Shown here in pieces: positions 24,864-33,944 of a stretch of DNA of 64,000 nucleotides. A program made the translations under genes and the position numbers. The stretch spans positions 186,001 to 250,000 of the forward strand of contig CAKUMB010000001.1 in the NCBI GenBank assembly GCA_934667475.1, given 5' to 3'. Positions within the stretch are counted from its first letter, which is position 1. Every line of letters starts with the position of its first letter. Below the pieces are notes generated by a model. The model was not told the origin of the DNA and made no database searches. It saw nothing but the letters and a program-made list of their open reading frames with translations. Origin of the DNA: an uncultured Muribaculaceae bacterium. GTDB lineage: Bacteria > Bacteroidota > Bacteroidia > Bacteroidales > Muribaculaceae.

Positions 24864-26135
24864 ATGCTTACACTACAACTGATCAACGAGAATCCCGAAG
24901 ATGTGATTCGCCGCCTTGCCATAAAGCAGTTCGACGGCCGCGAACCCATCATGAAGGTGGTGGAGCTCGACAAGCAGCGCCGCGCCGCCCAAAAGCAGCG
25001 CGACGACAATGCTGCCGAACTCAACAAAATGGCTGCGCAGATTGGCGCACTTATGAAACAAGGCAAAAAAGACGAGGCCGAAGGTGCCAAGAGCCAGGTG
25101 GCCGCGCTCAAAACGGCCAACAAGGACATCGACGACAAGCTCAAGGCCATTGAGCATGAAATCACCGAGATACTCCTCTCTGTGCCCAACGTGCCCTACA
25201 AGGGTGTGCCCGAGGGCAAAAACAGCGACGACAACGTGGTGGAGAAGACGGGCGGACCGATGCCCGACCTGCCTGCCGACGCGCTGCCCCACTGGGAACT
25301 TGCCAAGAAGTATGGCATCATCGACTTCGACCTGGGTGTGAAAATCACCGGTGCTGGCTTCCCCGTGTATGTGGGCAAGGGTGCGCGCCTGCAGCGCGCC
25401 CTCATCCAGTTCTTCCTCGACGAGGCCAACAAGGCCGGCTACACCGAAATCGAGCCCCCCTATGTGGTCAACGAGGACTCGGGCCTTGGCACCGGCCAAC
25501 TGCCCGACAAGGAGGGTCAGATGTATCACTGCGAGGTCGACAACTTCTATCTGATTCCCACCGCCGAGGTGCCTGTCACCAACATCTACCGCAACGAGAT
25601 TATCCCGCAGAGCGAGCTGCCCAAGAAGAATTGCGCCTACTCGGCTTGCTTCCGTCGCGAGGCTGGCTCTTATGGCAAGGACGTGCGCGGCCTTAACCGC
25701 CTGCACCAGTTCGACAAGGTGGAGATTGTGCGCATCGAGAAGCCCGAGAACAGCTATGCCGCCCTCGAAGAAATGAAGGCTCATGTGCAAGGCCTGCTCG
25801 AGAAACTCGAGCTGCCCTGGCACATTCTGCGCCTGTGCGGCGGCGACACCAGCTTCACTTCGGCCATCACGTTCGACTTCGAGGTGTGGTCGGGAGCGCA
25901 GAAGCGCTGGCTTGAGGTGAGCTCGGTGAGCAACTTCGAAAGCTATCAGGCCAACCGCCTGAAGTGCCGCTACCGTGGCGACGACAAAAAGACGCACCTG
26001 TGCCACACGCTCAATGGCTCGGCCCTGGCCCTGCCGCGCATAGTGGCTGCACTGCTCGAAAACAACCAGACTCCTGAGGGCATTCGCATCCCCAAGGTGC
26101 TGCAAAAATACACTGGCTTCGACATTATCGACTAA
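24864..26135 (+). CDS. serS: Seryl-tRNA synthetase
   Basis: A 423-residue class II synthetase charging tRNA-Ser. The N-terminal coiled coil (about 30-105, KQRRAAQKQRDDNAAEL onward) grips the long variable arm. The catalytic core has TEIEPPYVVNED (motif 1 region), FRREAGSYGKDVRGLNRLHQF (motif 2) and NGSALALPRIVAALLENNQ (motif 3). The length is typical. A strong terminator follows at 26158. Confidence 0.98.
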   Translation: MLTLQLINENPEDVIRRLAIKQFDGREPIMKVVELDKQRRAAQKQRDDNAAELNKMAAQIGALMKQGKKDEAEGAKSQVAALKTANKDIDDKLKAIEHEITEILLSVPNVPYKGVPEGKNSDDNVVEKTGGPMPDLPADALPHWELAKKYGIIDFDLGVKITGAGFPVYVGKGARLQRALIQFFLDEANKAGYTEIEPPYVVNEDSGLGTGQLPDKEGQMYHCEVDNFYLIPTAEVPVTNIYRNEIIPQSELPKKNCAYSACFRREAGSYGKDVRGLNRLHQFDKVEIVRIEKPENSYAALEEMKAHVQGLLEKLELPWHILRLCGGDTSFTSAITFDFEVWSGAQKRWLEVSSVSNFESYQANRLKCRYRGDDKKTHLCHTLNGSALALPRIVAALLENNQTPEGIRIPKVLQKYTGFDIID

Positions 26136-26157
26136 GTAGCCAGTCTACGATTTTTTT

Positions 26158-26226
26158 AGAGGAGAGAAATTTGCAACTGCCGGCAGCAAAGCCGCGCAGC
26201 TTGCGGTTTCTCTTCTCTTTTTTTTA
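26158..26226 (+). terminator. Rho-independent terminator of serS
   Basis: A 12-bp stem (26158-26169 with 26207-26218, one G-T pair) closes a loop holding a second small hairpin and is followed by eight T. An oligo-T also precedes the stem. Confidence 0.8.
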
Positions 26227-26321
26227 CTGTATAAGGAAATAGTGCTTGCCAACCCCCAACAAACGACAAACATATATTATTCATTCACTTATTTTATCAA
26301 CAAACTAAACAACAAACGCAC

Positions 26322-27650
26322 ATGAACAAGATTTTTACCAAGACGGCTTTAGCCGTTGCCTGCCTCGCCGTGCTGGCTGGCCAGGCAAGTGCCCAGGTGG
26401 TGGGCGGTGTGAACTACAAAATTGTGTCGAAGACCGACAAGACGGCCGAAGTCACATTTCTTGAAGGCGACGACAGTGGGTTTGAAGACGACCCCGTGTA
26501 CACCGGCAAGGTGACGATACCTGCAACGGTGAAGATTGGCGGCACCACCTACACCGTGGTGGGCGTGGGCAAAATGGCGTTTTCCGACGCTTCGCTCACA
26601 GGCCTCACACTGCCGTCAACCATCAAGTATCTGGGCTATGGCAGCTTCTGGAGCGCCACTCTGCCCGAAAAGTTTGCAATGCCCGCATCGGTCGACAGCA
26701 TTGGCGAAAACGCCTTTTGGGGCACCAATGTCACCTCGATCGACCTCTCCAACGTGCGCACGATTGGCACTTATGCCTTCATCGATTGCAAGAGCCTCGA
26801 GAAGGTGGTGCTCGGCTCCAAGCTCGACACTATTCCCGCCAACTGCTTTGATTCGTGCATCAAGCTCAAGGACATCAACCTGCCGTCTACACTCAAGGGC
26901 ATTGGCAAATTTGCCTTCAACGAGTGCTATGCGCTCGACTCAATCATCGTGCCCGAGGGCGTGACCACGCTTGCCGGCTACTGCTTTGGCAAGTGTGAGG
27001 GCATTAAGAAAGCAGTGATCCCCGAGAGCGTGACGTCGCTTGGCGACGGTGTGCTGGGCGCCTGCACCAGCCTCACCAGCGTGAAGTTGCCCTCGCACCT
27101 CACTGTGCTGCCCGAGTTCACTTTTGGCTATTGCGCCTCCCTCAAAGACTATGAGGTGGGCGACAAGGTGACAAAGCTTGGCAAGCAGGCGTTCACCTAC
27201 TGCCTCGGCCTTGAGAGTGTGACACTGCCTGCATCGCTCACCGAGATTGGCGCCGACGCGTTTGATAAGACTCCGGCGCTGCGCACCGTCACCGTAAAGG
27301 CCGAGGTTCCTCCCACAGGCGCCGTGTTTGGCGACTCAACCTACACCCAGGGCACCCTCTATGTGCCCGTGGGCTGTGTGAAGGCATATAGCGAAGCCGA
27401 AGGCTGGAGCAAGTTTGCCAACATCAAGGAAATCACCTCTACGGGCGTCAACACCACTCTGGCAGCCTCTGTGAAAGTGGTGGCTGTGGCCGGTGGTGTC
27501 CGCGTTGAGGCCGCCGCCGATGCCAAGGTGGCCGTGTATGCCATCAACGGCCGCCAGGAGTATGCCGGCCAGCCAGGCTTCATTGCCCTTGGCAGCGGAG
27601 TGCACGTGGTGGTAGTGGGCAGCAAAGCCTATAAGGTGGTTGTGAAGTAA
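26322..27650 (+). CDS. Exported BspA-type leucine-rich-repeat protein with KVVVK C-terminal tail
   Basis: A 442-residue protein with a signal peptide (MNKIFTKTALAVACLAVLAGQASA). From about 45 to 345 it is built of LRR_5/BspA-type repeats of about 23 residues, recognised by units such as ITLPSTIKYLGYGSFW, SIGENAFWGT and LTSVKLPSHLTVLPEFTF. Such proteins are exposed surface binders in Bacteroidales. The last about 60 residues form a separate module (about 380-442) ending in AYKVVVK, also found on three other ORFs here. Binding partner unknown. It stands alone between terminators. Confidence 0.88.
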   Translation: MNKIFTKTALAVACLAVLAGQASAQVVGGVNYKIVSKTDKTAEVTFLEGDDSGFEDDPVYTGKVTIPATVKIGGTTYTVVGVGKMAFSDASLTGLTLPSTIKYLGYGSFWSATLPEKFAMPASVDSIGENAFWGTNVTSIDLSNVRTIGTYAFIDCKSLEKVVLGSKLDTIPANCFDSCIKLKDINLPSTLKGIGKFAFNECYALDSIIVPEGVTTLAGYCFGKCEGIKKAVIPESVTSLGDGVLGACTSLTSVKLPSHLTVLPEFTFGYCASLKDYEVGDKVTKLGKQAFTYCLGLESVTLPASLTEIGADAFDKTPALRTVTVKAEVPPTGAVFGDSTYTQGTLYVPVGCVKAYSEAEGWSKFANIKEITSTGVNTTLAASVKVVAVAGGVRVEAAADAKVAVYAINGRQEYAGQPGFIALGSGVHVVVVGSKAYKVVVK

Positions 27651-27680
27651 CGCCATCACAGCATAGCAGCGAATAACCCC

Positions 27681-27737
27681 AAGCGGGCAGCGTGGGTGTG
27701 GATTCAGAGTCCACCCATGCCGCCCGCTTCGTTTTTT
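27681..27737 (+). terminator. Terminator of the leucine-rich-repeat gene
   Basis: An imperfect stem of about 20 bp (27681-27702 with 27710-27729, matching AAGCGGGC to GCCCGCTT) with a short loop, followed by a six-T run. Confidence 0.75.
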
Positions 27738-28040
27738 GCCTTCTAAGCCGTTGTCTTCGTCTGTGTGGACAACTAACCGCACTGCCGCCGAAACGCCCGT
27801 ACGACGCTCCTAATCGCCCTCAAACCGCATTCTTGACAGTTTCACGCAGGGCTCCGCATCTCACCAAAATCAAACGAAGAAAGCTGCATAACGCATAAAC
27901 GTGTAATAACAATCTAATTATGGTAGGGGTGCGGCATGCCGCGTCCCAACGGGCGTAGCCCATCAAGCAACTAAAGTCCCTGCCTGCATCACCTCGTTTG
28001 CTGCTTGCCGCCGATTGTTTTATGCCAGCGAATAAAGCGC
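27738..28040. other. Gene-free interval with a palindromic GCGGCATGCCGC element
   Basis: No open frame here has a convincing family or coding pattern; a 68-codon frame at 27692-27898 starts inside the terminator and is judged noise. The notable feature is the perfect 12-bp palindrome at 27931-27942, inside a longer near-palindrome (27927-27947, GGGTGCGGCATGCCGCGTCCC with one asymmetric position). It resembles short intergenic repeats I recall from Bacteroidales, but no second copy was noticed in this window. Confidence 0.35.
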
Positions 28041-28078
28041 AAAAAAGCCGGGCGGCTGCTGTGCAGCGCCGCCCGGCT
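28041..28078 (-). terminator. Terminator of the pheT-yebC operon
   Basis: An 11-bp GC-rich stem (AGCCGGGCGGC, 28046-28056 with 28068-28078) with extra loop pairing. On the minus strand it is followed by a six-T run. Confidence 0.8.
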
Positions 28079-28104
28079 CGCTATGCTTGTGTGGGGTGGG
28101 GGGA

Positions 28105-28842
28105 TTACTCCTCCTCGTCGCCCTCAGCGTCTTCCTTCATTGTAGAGAACACATTTTGCACGTCGTCGTCCTCTTCAAGAGCTTCGATGAGCTTGTTGAC
28201 GTCGGCAGCCTCTTCGGCTGTGAGCTCCTTGTAGTCGGCAGGCTCATACACAAACTCGGTGCTCTTAATCTCAAAACCATTGTCCTCAAGATACTTCTGG
28301 ATGTCGCCGTTGGCCTCGAAAGCGCCCGAGATGATGATTTCCTCCTCATCCTGGTCGAAGTCTTCAGCACCGCAGTCAATCAGTTCCAGTTCAAGGTCGT
28401 CGAGAGTGACACCGTCTTTGGGAGCGATGTGGAAGTAGCACTTGTGCGAGAACATGAACGACACCGAGCCAGAGTTGCCCAGCTGGCCGCCGTTTTTGTT
28501 GAAGTAGTTGCGCAGGTTGGCCACAGTGCGGGTGGTGTTGTCGGTGGCAGTCTCCACCAGCATGGCGATTCCGTGGGGTGCGAAACCTTCGTATATCACC
28601 TCCTTGTAGTCGCTTGCGTCTTTTTCGGTGGCTTTTTTAATGGCGCGCTCAATTGTGTCTTTAGGCATGTTGGCCGTCTTTGCGTTGGCAATGAGTGCGC
28701 GCAGGCGCGAGTTGCCGCTGGGGTCGGGGCCGCCAGCCTTCACAGCCATTGTGATTTCCTTGCCCAGGCGGGTGAATGTGCGCGACATGCTGCCCCACCG
28801 TTTCAATTTTCTTGCTTTGCGATATTCAAACGCTCTTCCCAT
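28105..28842 (-). CDS. YebC/PmpR family protein
   Basis: A 245-residue YebC-family protein (TACO1 in mitochondria). Seen: the basic N terminus MGRAFEYRKARKLKRWGSMSRTF, GGPDPSGNSRLRALIANAKTANMPKDTIERAI, YEGFAPHGIAMLVETATDNTTRTVANLR and the FMF segment. Members have been described as transcription regulators and, more recently, as factors that relieve ribosome stalling at proline stretches; which applies here is unknown. The C terminus is very acidic (GDEEE). It lies 78 bp after pheT on the same strand. Confidence 0.93.
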   Translation of the reverse strand: MGRAFEYRKARKLKRWGSMSRTFTRLGKEITMAVKAGGPDPSGNSRLRALIANAKTANMPKDTIERAIKKATEKDASDYKEVIYEGFAPHGIAMLVETATDNTTRTVANLRNYFNKNGGQLGNSGSVSFMFSHKCYFHIAPKDGVTLDDLELELIDCGAEDFDQDEEEIIISGAFEANGDIQKYLEDNGFEIKSTEFVYEPADYKELTAEEAADVNKLIEALEEDDDVQNVFSTMKEDAEGDEEE

Positions 28843-28920
28843 AAGTTTGCTTGTTGTGTGAAAATTTATTTTTGTTCGTTTTTTGTCTCAATATGATGTT
28901 TGCCGCGGTGGCGCCGCGTG

Positions 28921-31395
28921 TTATCGCAGCTGTGCGCCCACCTGCTTTTGCAGGTTGGCCACGATTTTCTTCATCACGGCCTCAATCTGCTTGTCTTGCA
29001 GCGTCTTCTCGTTGTCTTGCAGAGTGATGCTGATGGCGTATGACTTTTTGCCGGCGGCTTTCAGGGCCTTGCCCTCGTAGGCGTCAAACAGCGTTACGCC
29101 CTTCAGCAGCTTCTTCTCGCTTTGTTCCACCACGCGGCGCACGTCGTCGTAGCTCACCGCCGAGTCGACCAGCAGTGCCAGGTCGCGGCGCACGGGCAGC
29201 GTCTTGGGCAGGTCGGTGAATGTGACGCTGTGCTTGGCTGCGGCCTTGCACACTGCGTCCCAGTTTATTTCGGCGTAATACACCTCTTGGTCGATGTCGA
29301 AGCGCTTGAGCACGTCGTCGGTGACCACGCCCAGAGTGGCCATCACCTTGCCGCCGCGGTTTTTATATAGCAGTGCGGGGCTCAGCACCTCGTTGTCGGT
29401 CTGCTCCAGCACCAGTTCCTTGTGGCCGATGCCGAGGCGTGTGAGGGTGTTCTCAAGGTCGGCCTTGAGGTCGTAGACCGTGGTGGGGCGTGCCTTTTCG
29501 GCCCAACTGTCGTCGTGGTTGTTGCCGCTCACCCATGCGCCCATGGCAGTGTGTTCGCTGTAGGCTGCCAGGTGGCTGCCGCTGGCGGGGCGCTCGGCCT
29601 CGTGGTCGAACGAGTACACATCGCCAAACTCATACATCTTCACGTTGGCGTTTTTGTGGTTGATGTTGCGGGCCACGCTTTCGAGGCCGCCAAACAGCAG
29701 GGTCTGGCGCATCACGCTCAGGTCGGAGCTGAGAGGGTTCATTATCTTCACGCATTTGGCCTCGGGATAGGTGGTGAGATTGCTGTAGTAGCCTGCGGCT
29801 GTGAGCGAGTTGTTCATTATTTCGTGGTAGCCCACAGCGGTCAGCTGGTTGCTGATGAGCTCCTGCATGTCGTCTTTGAAGTCGGTGGCTCCCTTAATCG
29901 AGAGGCTGCTGTGCACTTCGTTGCCAAACTCCACGTTGTTGTATCCATACACGCGCAGAATGTCTTCCACCACATCGCAGGGACGCTGCACATCCACGCG
30001 GTAGGTGGGCACCACCAGGTTAAGCTTGTCGTCGTCTTCGGCTGTGATTTCCATTTCAAGGCTCTTCACGATGCTCTTGATGGTGTCACGGCCCAGATCC
30101 TTGCCAATGAGGCGGCTCACGTAGTCGTAGTGCAGCTCCACGGGGAATCCGGGGAAGTCGTGCTGCTTCACATCGGCAATCTCACCGCAAATCTCGCCGC
30201 CGGCCAGCTCCTTAACGAGCAGCGCGGCCAGCTTCAGGTTGTAGATGGTGTCGTTCGGGTCGATTCCGCGCTCAAAGCGGAACGATGCGTCGGTGTTGAG
30301 GCCAAAGCGGCGGGCCGTCTTGCGCACCCAGGTGGGGTGGAAGTAGGCCGACTCGATAAACACGTCGGTGGTTTGCTCGGTGACCCCGCTCTTGAGGCCG
30401 CCAAACACGCCGGCAATGCACATGGGCTCGCTGGCGTTGCATATCATCAGGTCGCGGTCGGTGAGCGTGTGCTCCACACCGTCGAGTGTCACAAATTTGG
30501 TGCCGGCTTCCACGGTTTTCACCACCATCTTGCCACCGTCGATGTGGTTAATGTCGAAGCAGTGCAGCGGTTGGCCCGTGCCCAGCAGAATGTAGTTGGT
30601 GATGTCCACAATGTTGTTGATGGGGCGCTGGCCGGCGGCACTGAGGCAGTCGCGCAGCCACTTGGGGCTTTCCTGCACCTTCACACCGCGAATGGTCACT
30701 CCGCAGTAGCGCGGGCAGGCCTCGGTGTTTTCCACGGTCACGGGAATGGCTCCGTCGGCGCGGTCGGTCTTGAAGGCGTCAACCGATGGGCGGTGAGCCT
30801 TGGTGGGGTGGCCGTTTTGTGTGAGCCATGCGGCCAGGTCGCGTGCCACGCCATAGTGCGACGCGCCGTCGATGCGGTTGGGGGTGAGGTCGACCTCAAT
30901 CATCCAGTCGCTCTCCATGCCATAGTATTCGGCGGCGGGAGTGCCCACCACTGCGCTTTCGGGCAGCACTATGATGCCGGCGTGGTCGGTGCCCACACCT
31001 ATCTCGTCTTCGGCGCAAATCATACCATACGACTCAGTGCCGCGCAGTTTCGACTTCTTGATGGTGAACTCCTGGTCACCGTCGTAGAGCTTGGCTCCGA
31101 TGGTGGCCACTATCACCTTTTGTCCTGCGGCCACGTTTGGCGCACCGCACACTATCTGCTTTGGCTCGCCGCCGTCGCCAAGGTCCACTGTGGTCACGTG
31201 CAGGTGGTCGCTGTTGGGGTGCGGCTCGCAGGTGAGCACTTTGCCCACCACCAGACCTTTAAGTCCGCCGCGAATAGTCTCCACTTCTTCAAGGGCGTCG
31301 ACCTCGAGGCCCAGCGAAGTGAGTGCGTCGCTCACCTCCTGCGGTGTGAGGGTGAAGTCGACGTATTTCTTCAGCCATTTATATGAAATGTTCAT
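28921..31395 (-). CDS. pheT: Phenylalanyl-tRNA synthetase beta subunit
   Basis: An 824-residue beta subunit of the alpha2beta2 enzyme. Seen: the N-terminal MNISYKWLKKYVDFTLTP, the B2 tRNA-binding/EMAP-like domain (about 40-155), the B3/B4 editing region (about 215-400, LRDCLSAAGQRPINNIVDITNY), B5 (about 405-475), and the C-terminal anticodon-binding FDX-ACB domain (about 730-824, SDLPKTLPVRRDLALLV type sequence). pheS is not in this window. A promoter lies just upstream and yebC downstream. Confidence 0.97.
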   Translation of the reverse strand: MNISYKWLKKYVDFTLTPQEVSDALTSLGLEVDALEEVETIRGGLKGLVVGKVLTCEPHPNSDHLHVTTVDLGDGGEPKQIVCGAPNVAAGQKVIVATIGAKLYDGDQEFTIKKSKLRGTESYGMICAEDEIGVGTDHAGIIVLPESAVVGTPAAEYYGMESDWMIEVDLTPNRIDGASHYGVARDLAAWLTQNGHPTKAHRPSVDAFKTDRADGAIPVTVENTEACPRYCGVTIRGVKVQESPKWLRDCLSAAGQRPINNIVDITNYILLGTGQPLHCFDINHIDGGKMVVKTVEAGTKFVTLDGVEHTLTDRDLMICNASEPMCIAGVFGGLKSGVTEQTTDVFIESAYFHPTWVRKTARRFGLNTDASFRFERGIDPNDTIYNLKLAALLVKELAGGEICGEIADVKQHDFPGFPVELHYDYVSRLIGKDLGRDTIKSIVKSLEMEITAEDDDKLNLVVPTYRVDVQRPCDVVEDILRVYGYNNVEFGNEVHSSLSIKGATDFKDDMQELISNQLTAVGYHEIMNNSLTAAGYYSNLTTYPEAKCVKIMNPLSSDLSVMRQTLLFGGLESVARNINHKNANVKMYEFGDVYSFDHEAERPASGSHLAAYSEHTAMGAWVSGNNHDDSWAEKARPTTVYDLKADLENTLTRLGIGHKELVLEQTDNEVLSPALLYKNRGGKVMATLGVVTDDVLKRFDIDQEVYYAEINWDAVCKAAAKHSVTFTDLPKTLPVRRDLALLVDSAVSYDDVRRVVEQSEKKLLKGVTLFDAYEGKALKAAGKKSYAISITLQDNEKTLQDKQIEAVMKKIVANLQKQVGAQLR

Positions 31396-31474
31396 AACGT
31401 TATGAGTGTTGTTTTTATAAGCTTATTTTGTTGCGCAGTTGGCCTCGTAAGGGCCTAATTATCATAATCAGTTG

Positions 31475-31504
31475 CAAAGTTATAAAGAAAAATCCACATA
31501 CAAA
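31475..31504 (-). promoter_or_regulatory. pheT promoter
   Basis: Minus strand: TTTG (31504-31501), 18-bp spacer, TAACTTTG (31482-31475). The -7 match is complete; the spacer is slightly short. Transcription would begin about 70 nt before the pheT ATG. Confidence 0.55.
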
Positions 31505-31532
31505 AGCGATTGCCGCCCGAGGCCGGAATGCA

Positions 31533-31570
31533 GCAGGGGCATCGGCGCCTGTTTGCGCCGATGCCCCTGC
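31533..31570 (-). terminator. Perfect 16-bp hairpin after the 682-residue secreted protein gene
   Basis: GCAGGGGCATCGGCGC (31533-31548) pairs exactly with 31555-31570 around a six-base loop. There is no T run on the minus side, so it may be a terminator or an mRNA 3' stabiliser. It separates the gene at 31613 from pheT. Confidence 0.6.
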
Positions 31571-31612
31571 CATTGTGCCTTGTGTGTGCGCCTGTCTAAG
31601 CGCTGTGGGCCG

Positions 31613-33661
31613 TTACTTCACCACCACCTTGGTGGCTTTGCCGCCTGCAACCACCACGTAGATGCCAGCGGGCACGCTCACTTGGGTGGCGTCGGCAGCC
31701 ACTTGTGCGCCGCCCATGGTGTAGATGTTGGCTTTGGCGCCGCTGATGCTGATCACGCCGCCGTTTGCGCTCACCTTCACGCCGCCGTCGGCAGCGATTC
31801 CGTTCACGCCCGATGCGTCGGTGAACTCAACGGGATAGAGCTGCAGAGCCTTCTTGAAGATGCTCACAAATGCCTTAACCACATATTTCTTTGAGTAGTC
31901 GGTGGGCACAGTCACCTCGGGGTCGTAGAAGCTTTTGCCCTCGGGATTCACAAACTGATTGTGGGCCGTCATGTCGATGGTGCCGTCGTTCAGGTTGTAG
32001 TTGGCTGTGCCGGTGCCGGCCGATATGGTCACATTCTTCACCACCACATAGCTGTTGAGCATGTCTTGCGAAATGTCTTCAAGGGTCATTTCGGCAGGAG
32101 CCACGGTGGCGCCTTGTGTGCCGGCAGCGAATGTGGCTGCGTCGGGAACCAGCTCGGGCACGTCGTAGTTTACCTTCTTGGTGCCGGTGATGCCGGTGAG
32201 CACTGTGCCGTTGGCATACTTGTTATTGAGGTCGCCATACACGAGTGTGCTTGCCGTTGCGTCCTTAATGTAGAGGTAGCGGCCGTTTTGGTAAACGGCT
32301 GTCACGCTGCCTGTGATTTTGGCCTTGCTGCCTTCGGCCAGGGCAAGGAACTCCTTGATGCTGGCCACTTCGGTCACTTGCGATGCGGCGGGGTCTTCAA
32401 CTGCTATGGGCAGCAGCTGGTAGGTGGCTGTGGTCTTGCCATAAGAGCCCACAATGGCGGTGAGGTTGAACGACTTCACCGAGTCGGTCACGTTCACGCC
32501 CATGCTGGCATAGCCGGGCACCGAGCCAGAGGCGTCGGTCACGGTGAAGTTCTTGCCGCTGATGCCGCTGAACTTCACTCCCTTGATGAGCACAAGGTGG
32601 CCGAAGAGCGACGCGTCGATGTCGGAAGCCTGCACGGTTTCGGGAGTCACTGTCTCGCTGTCCTCGGCAGCCTTGAAGTTGTCGGTGTCATACACGCTCA
32701 GCTCGGGCTCGCAGTTGTAGGTCACCTTGGTGCCGGTGAATCCGGCCGGAATCTTGTCGCCCTGCTTGTAGGTCTGGCCAGTGGCGCCAAACACCAGCAT
32801 ATAGCCAGAGTTGTCCTTCACATACATGGCCTTGCCGCTTTGTGCAAGCACGGTCACTCCGCCTTCGAAGGCCACCTTTGTGCTGTCGGCCACTTTCTGG
32901 TAGGCGGCGATGTCGGCCACCTTGGTGGCTGTGCCGAATGTGTAGGTTGCGCTCACCACATTGCTCTTGATGCCGTTTCTCATGGCGATGGCCTTGATTG
33001 TGGTCTCGCTGCTCACGGCAATCGGAGTGGTGAAGAGGGTAGAGGCTTCGCTGGGCTCAGTGCCGTCGGTGGTGTAATACACGCTGGCACCGGTGCTCGA
33101 CGATGCTATGCTCACATTCACAGGAGCGTAGTAGGTGCCGCCCTTGGGGGTGAACACGGGGGCGCTAACGGTGGTCTGGCTGCCGCCGGTGTACTCAATC
33201 ACGATGGTGTTGATTTGAGTGTTTTTGGTGACAGTGAACACCACGTTTTGCTCGCTGCCGGTCCACACATTTTTGGCAATGGTGCCTGTGGTGGTGGTGA
33301 CATTGAATTTGTCGGTCACGGCGGTGAATGTGATCTTGGTCATAGTTGCGCCTTCGGGAGCGCTAACGGTGAGTGTGCCGCTGTACATGCGCAGGCGGCC
33401 GTTTGCCGAGCTCCAGATGCGGTTCTCGTTGCTGCCGCTGGTCTTGGCGCTCACTGTGAGTGTGAAGCCGTTTTGCGGTGTCGACGTGGTGGTTGTAGTG
33501 AAGTCACCATCGGTCGATGTGCTCGACGAGGTTCCCTTCAGCGTGGGGAACAGTTTGGCGTAGTCGCTCGAGATGTTGAAGGTCTCGGTGTCGGCCCATG
33601 CGTTGCTTGCCCAAGCTATGAAAGCCAGGCAAAGCAGCAGTTTAGTAAAAATCTTTCTCAT
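31613..33661 (-). CDS. Exported multidomain protein: chitobiase-like and OB-like domains, KVVVK tail
   Basis: A 682-residue protein with signal peptide (MRKIFTKLLLCLAFIAWASNAWA). The first about 150 residues are Ser/Thr-rich and beta-type. A chitobiase/beta-hexosaminidase C-terminal-like domain follows at about 165-245 (YYTTDGTEPSEASTLF, TIKAIA). Two OB-fold-like DUF6359-type units follow (about 250-345 with KAMYVKDNSGYMLVFG, about 430-520 with GRYLYIKDATASTLVYG). The C terminus (about 630-682, ending KATKVVVK) is the shared tail. No catalytic domain was recognised. A -7-like TATATTTG lies at 33741-33734. Confidence 0.8.
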   Translation of the reverse strand: MRKIFTKLLLCLAFIAWASNAWADTETFNISSDYAKLFPTLKGTSSSTSTDGDFTTTTTSTPQNGFTLTVSAKTSGSNENRIWSSANGRLRMYSGTLTVSAPEGATMTKITFTAVTDKFNVTTTTGTIAKNVWTGSEQNVVFTVTKNTQINTIVIEYTGGSQTTVSAPVFTPKGGTYYAPVNVSIASSSTGASVYYTTDGTEPSEASTLFTTPIAVSSETTIKAIAMRNGIKSNVVSATYTFGTATKVADIAAYQKVADSTKVAFEGGVTVLAQSGKAMYVKDNSGYMLVFGATGQTYKQGDKIPAGFTGTKVTYNCEPELSVYDTDNFKAAEDSETVTPETVQASDIDASLFGHLVLIKGVKFSGISGKNFTVTDASGSVPGYASMGVNVTDSVKSFNLTAIVGSYGKTTATYQLLPIAVEDPAASQVTEVASIKEFLALAEGSKAKITGSVTAVYQNGRYLYIKDATASTLVYGDLNNKYANGTVLTGITGTKKVNYDVPELVPDAATFAAGTQGATVAPAEMTLEDISQDMLNSYVVVKNVTISAGTGTANYNLNDGTIDMTAHNQFVNPEGKSFYDPEVTVPTDYSKKYVVKAFVSIFKKALQLYPVEFTDASGVNGIAADGGVKVSANGGVISISGAKANIYTMGGAQVAADATQVSVPAGIYVVVAGGKATKVVVK

Positions 33662-33884
33662 AAAAAGTTGTTATTAATTAATTGATAATTGTATCGTTGA
33701 CGTCAGATTACTGCCCATGATCGTGAAAGTGCGCAAATATACAAAATCCGCACGATATAAAAATCGAAGATTGCGAAAAAGATTTCCACGAAGTTATTAT
33801 TTTGCATTTTTCATGCATTAAGATGGCACACGATGCTCCGGCGGACAACAAATAATTGTGTAACACAAATCGGGAATTGTGTAA

Positions 33885-33914
33885 TTGCCGCACCGCGCGG
33901 CCACCGTAACTTTG
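33885..33914 (+). promoter_or_regulatory. Promoter of the TonB-dependent receptor gene
   Basis: TTGC (33885-33888, a weak upstream box) and TAACTTTG (33907-33914, full -7 match), with 18-19 bp between. It fixes the receptor start at the ATG at 33945 rather than the upstream in-frame start at 33885. The rest of 33662-33884 is A/T-rich with no gene seen. Confidence 0.5.
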
Positions 33915-33944
33915 CTGCCGATTAAAACAAAGATTTTTTGTGTA

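Noticed and set aside
27692..27898. A 68-codon frame between the leucine-rich-repeat gene and yebC
   Set aside because: It starts inside a terminator hairpin, has no family match and no promoter.
29422..31386. A 654-codon open frame antisense to pheT
   Set aside because: Its length follows from GC-rich codon use of pheT. It has no signal, domain or promoter of its own, and pheT is an unambiguous gene.
31961..33685. A 574-codon + strand frame over the 682-residue secreted gene
   Set aside because: Gly/His-rich shadow; the minus-strand gene has a signal peptide, known domains and a C-terminal tail.
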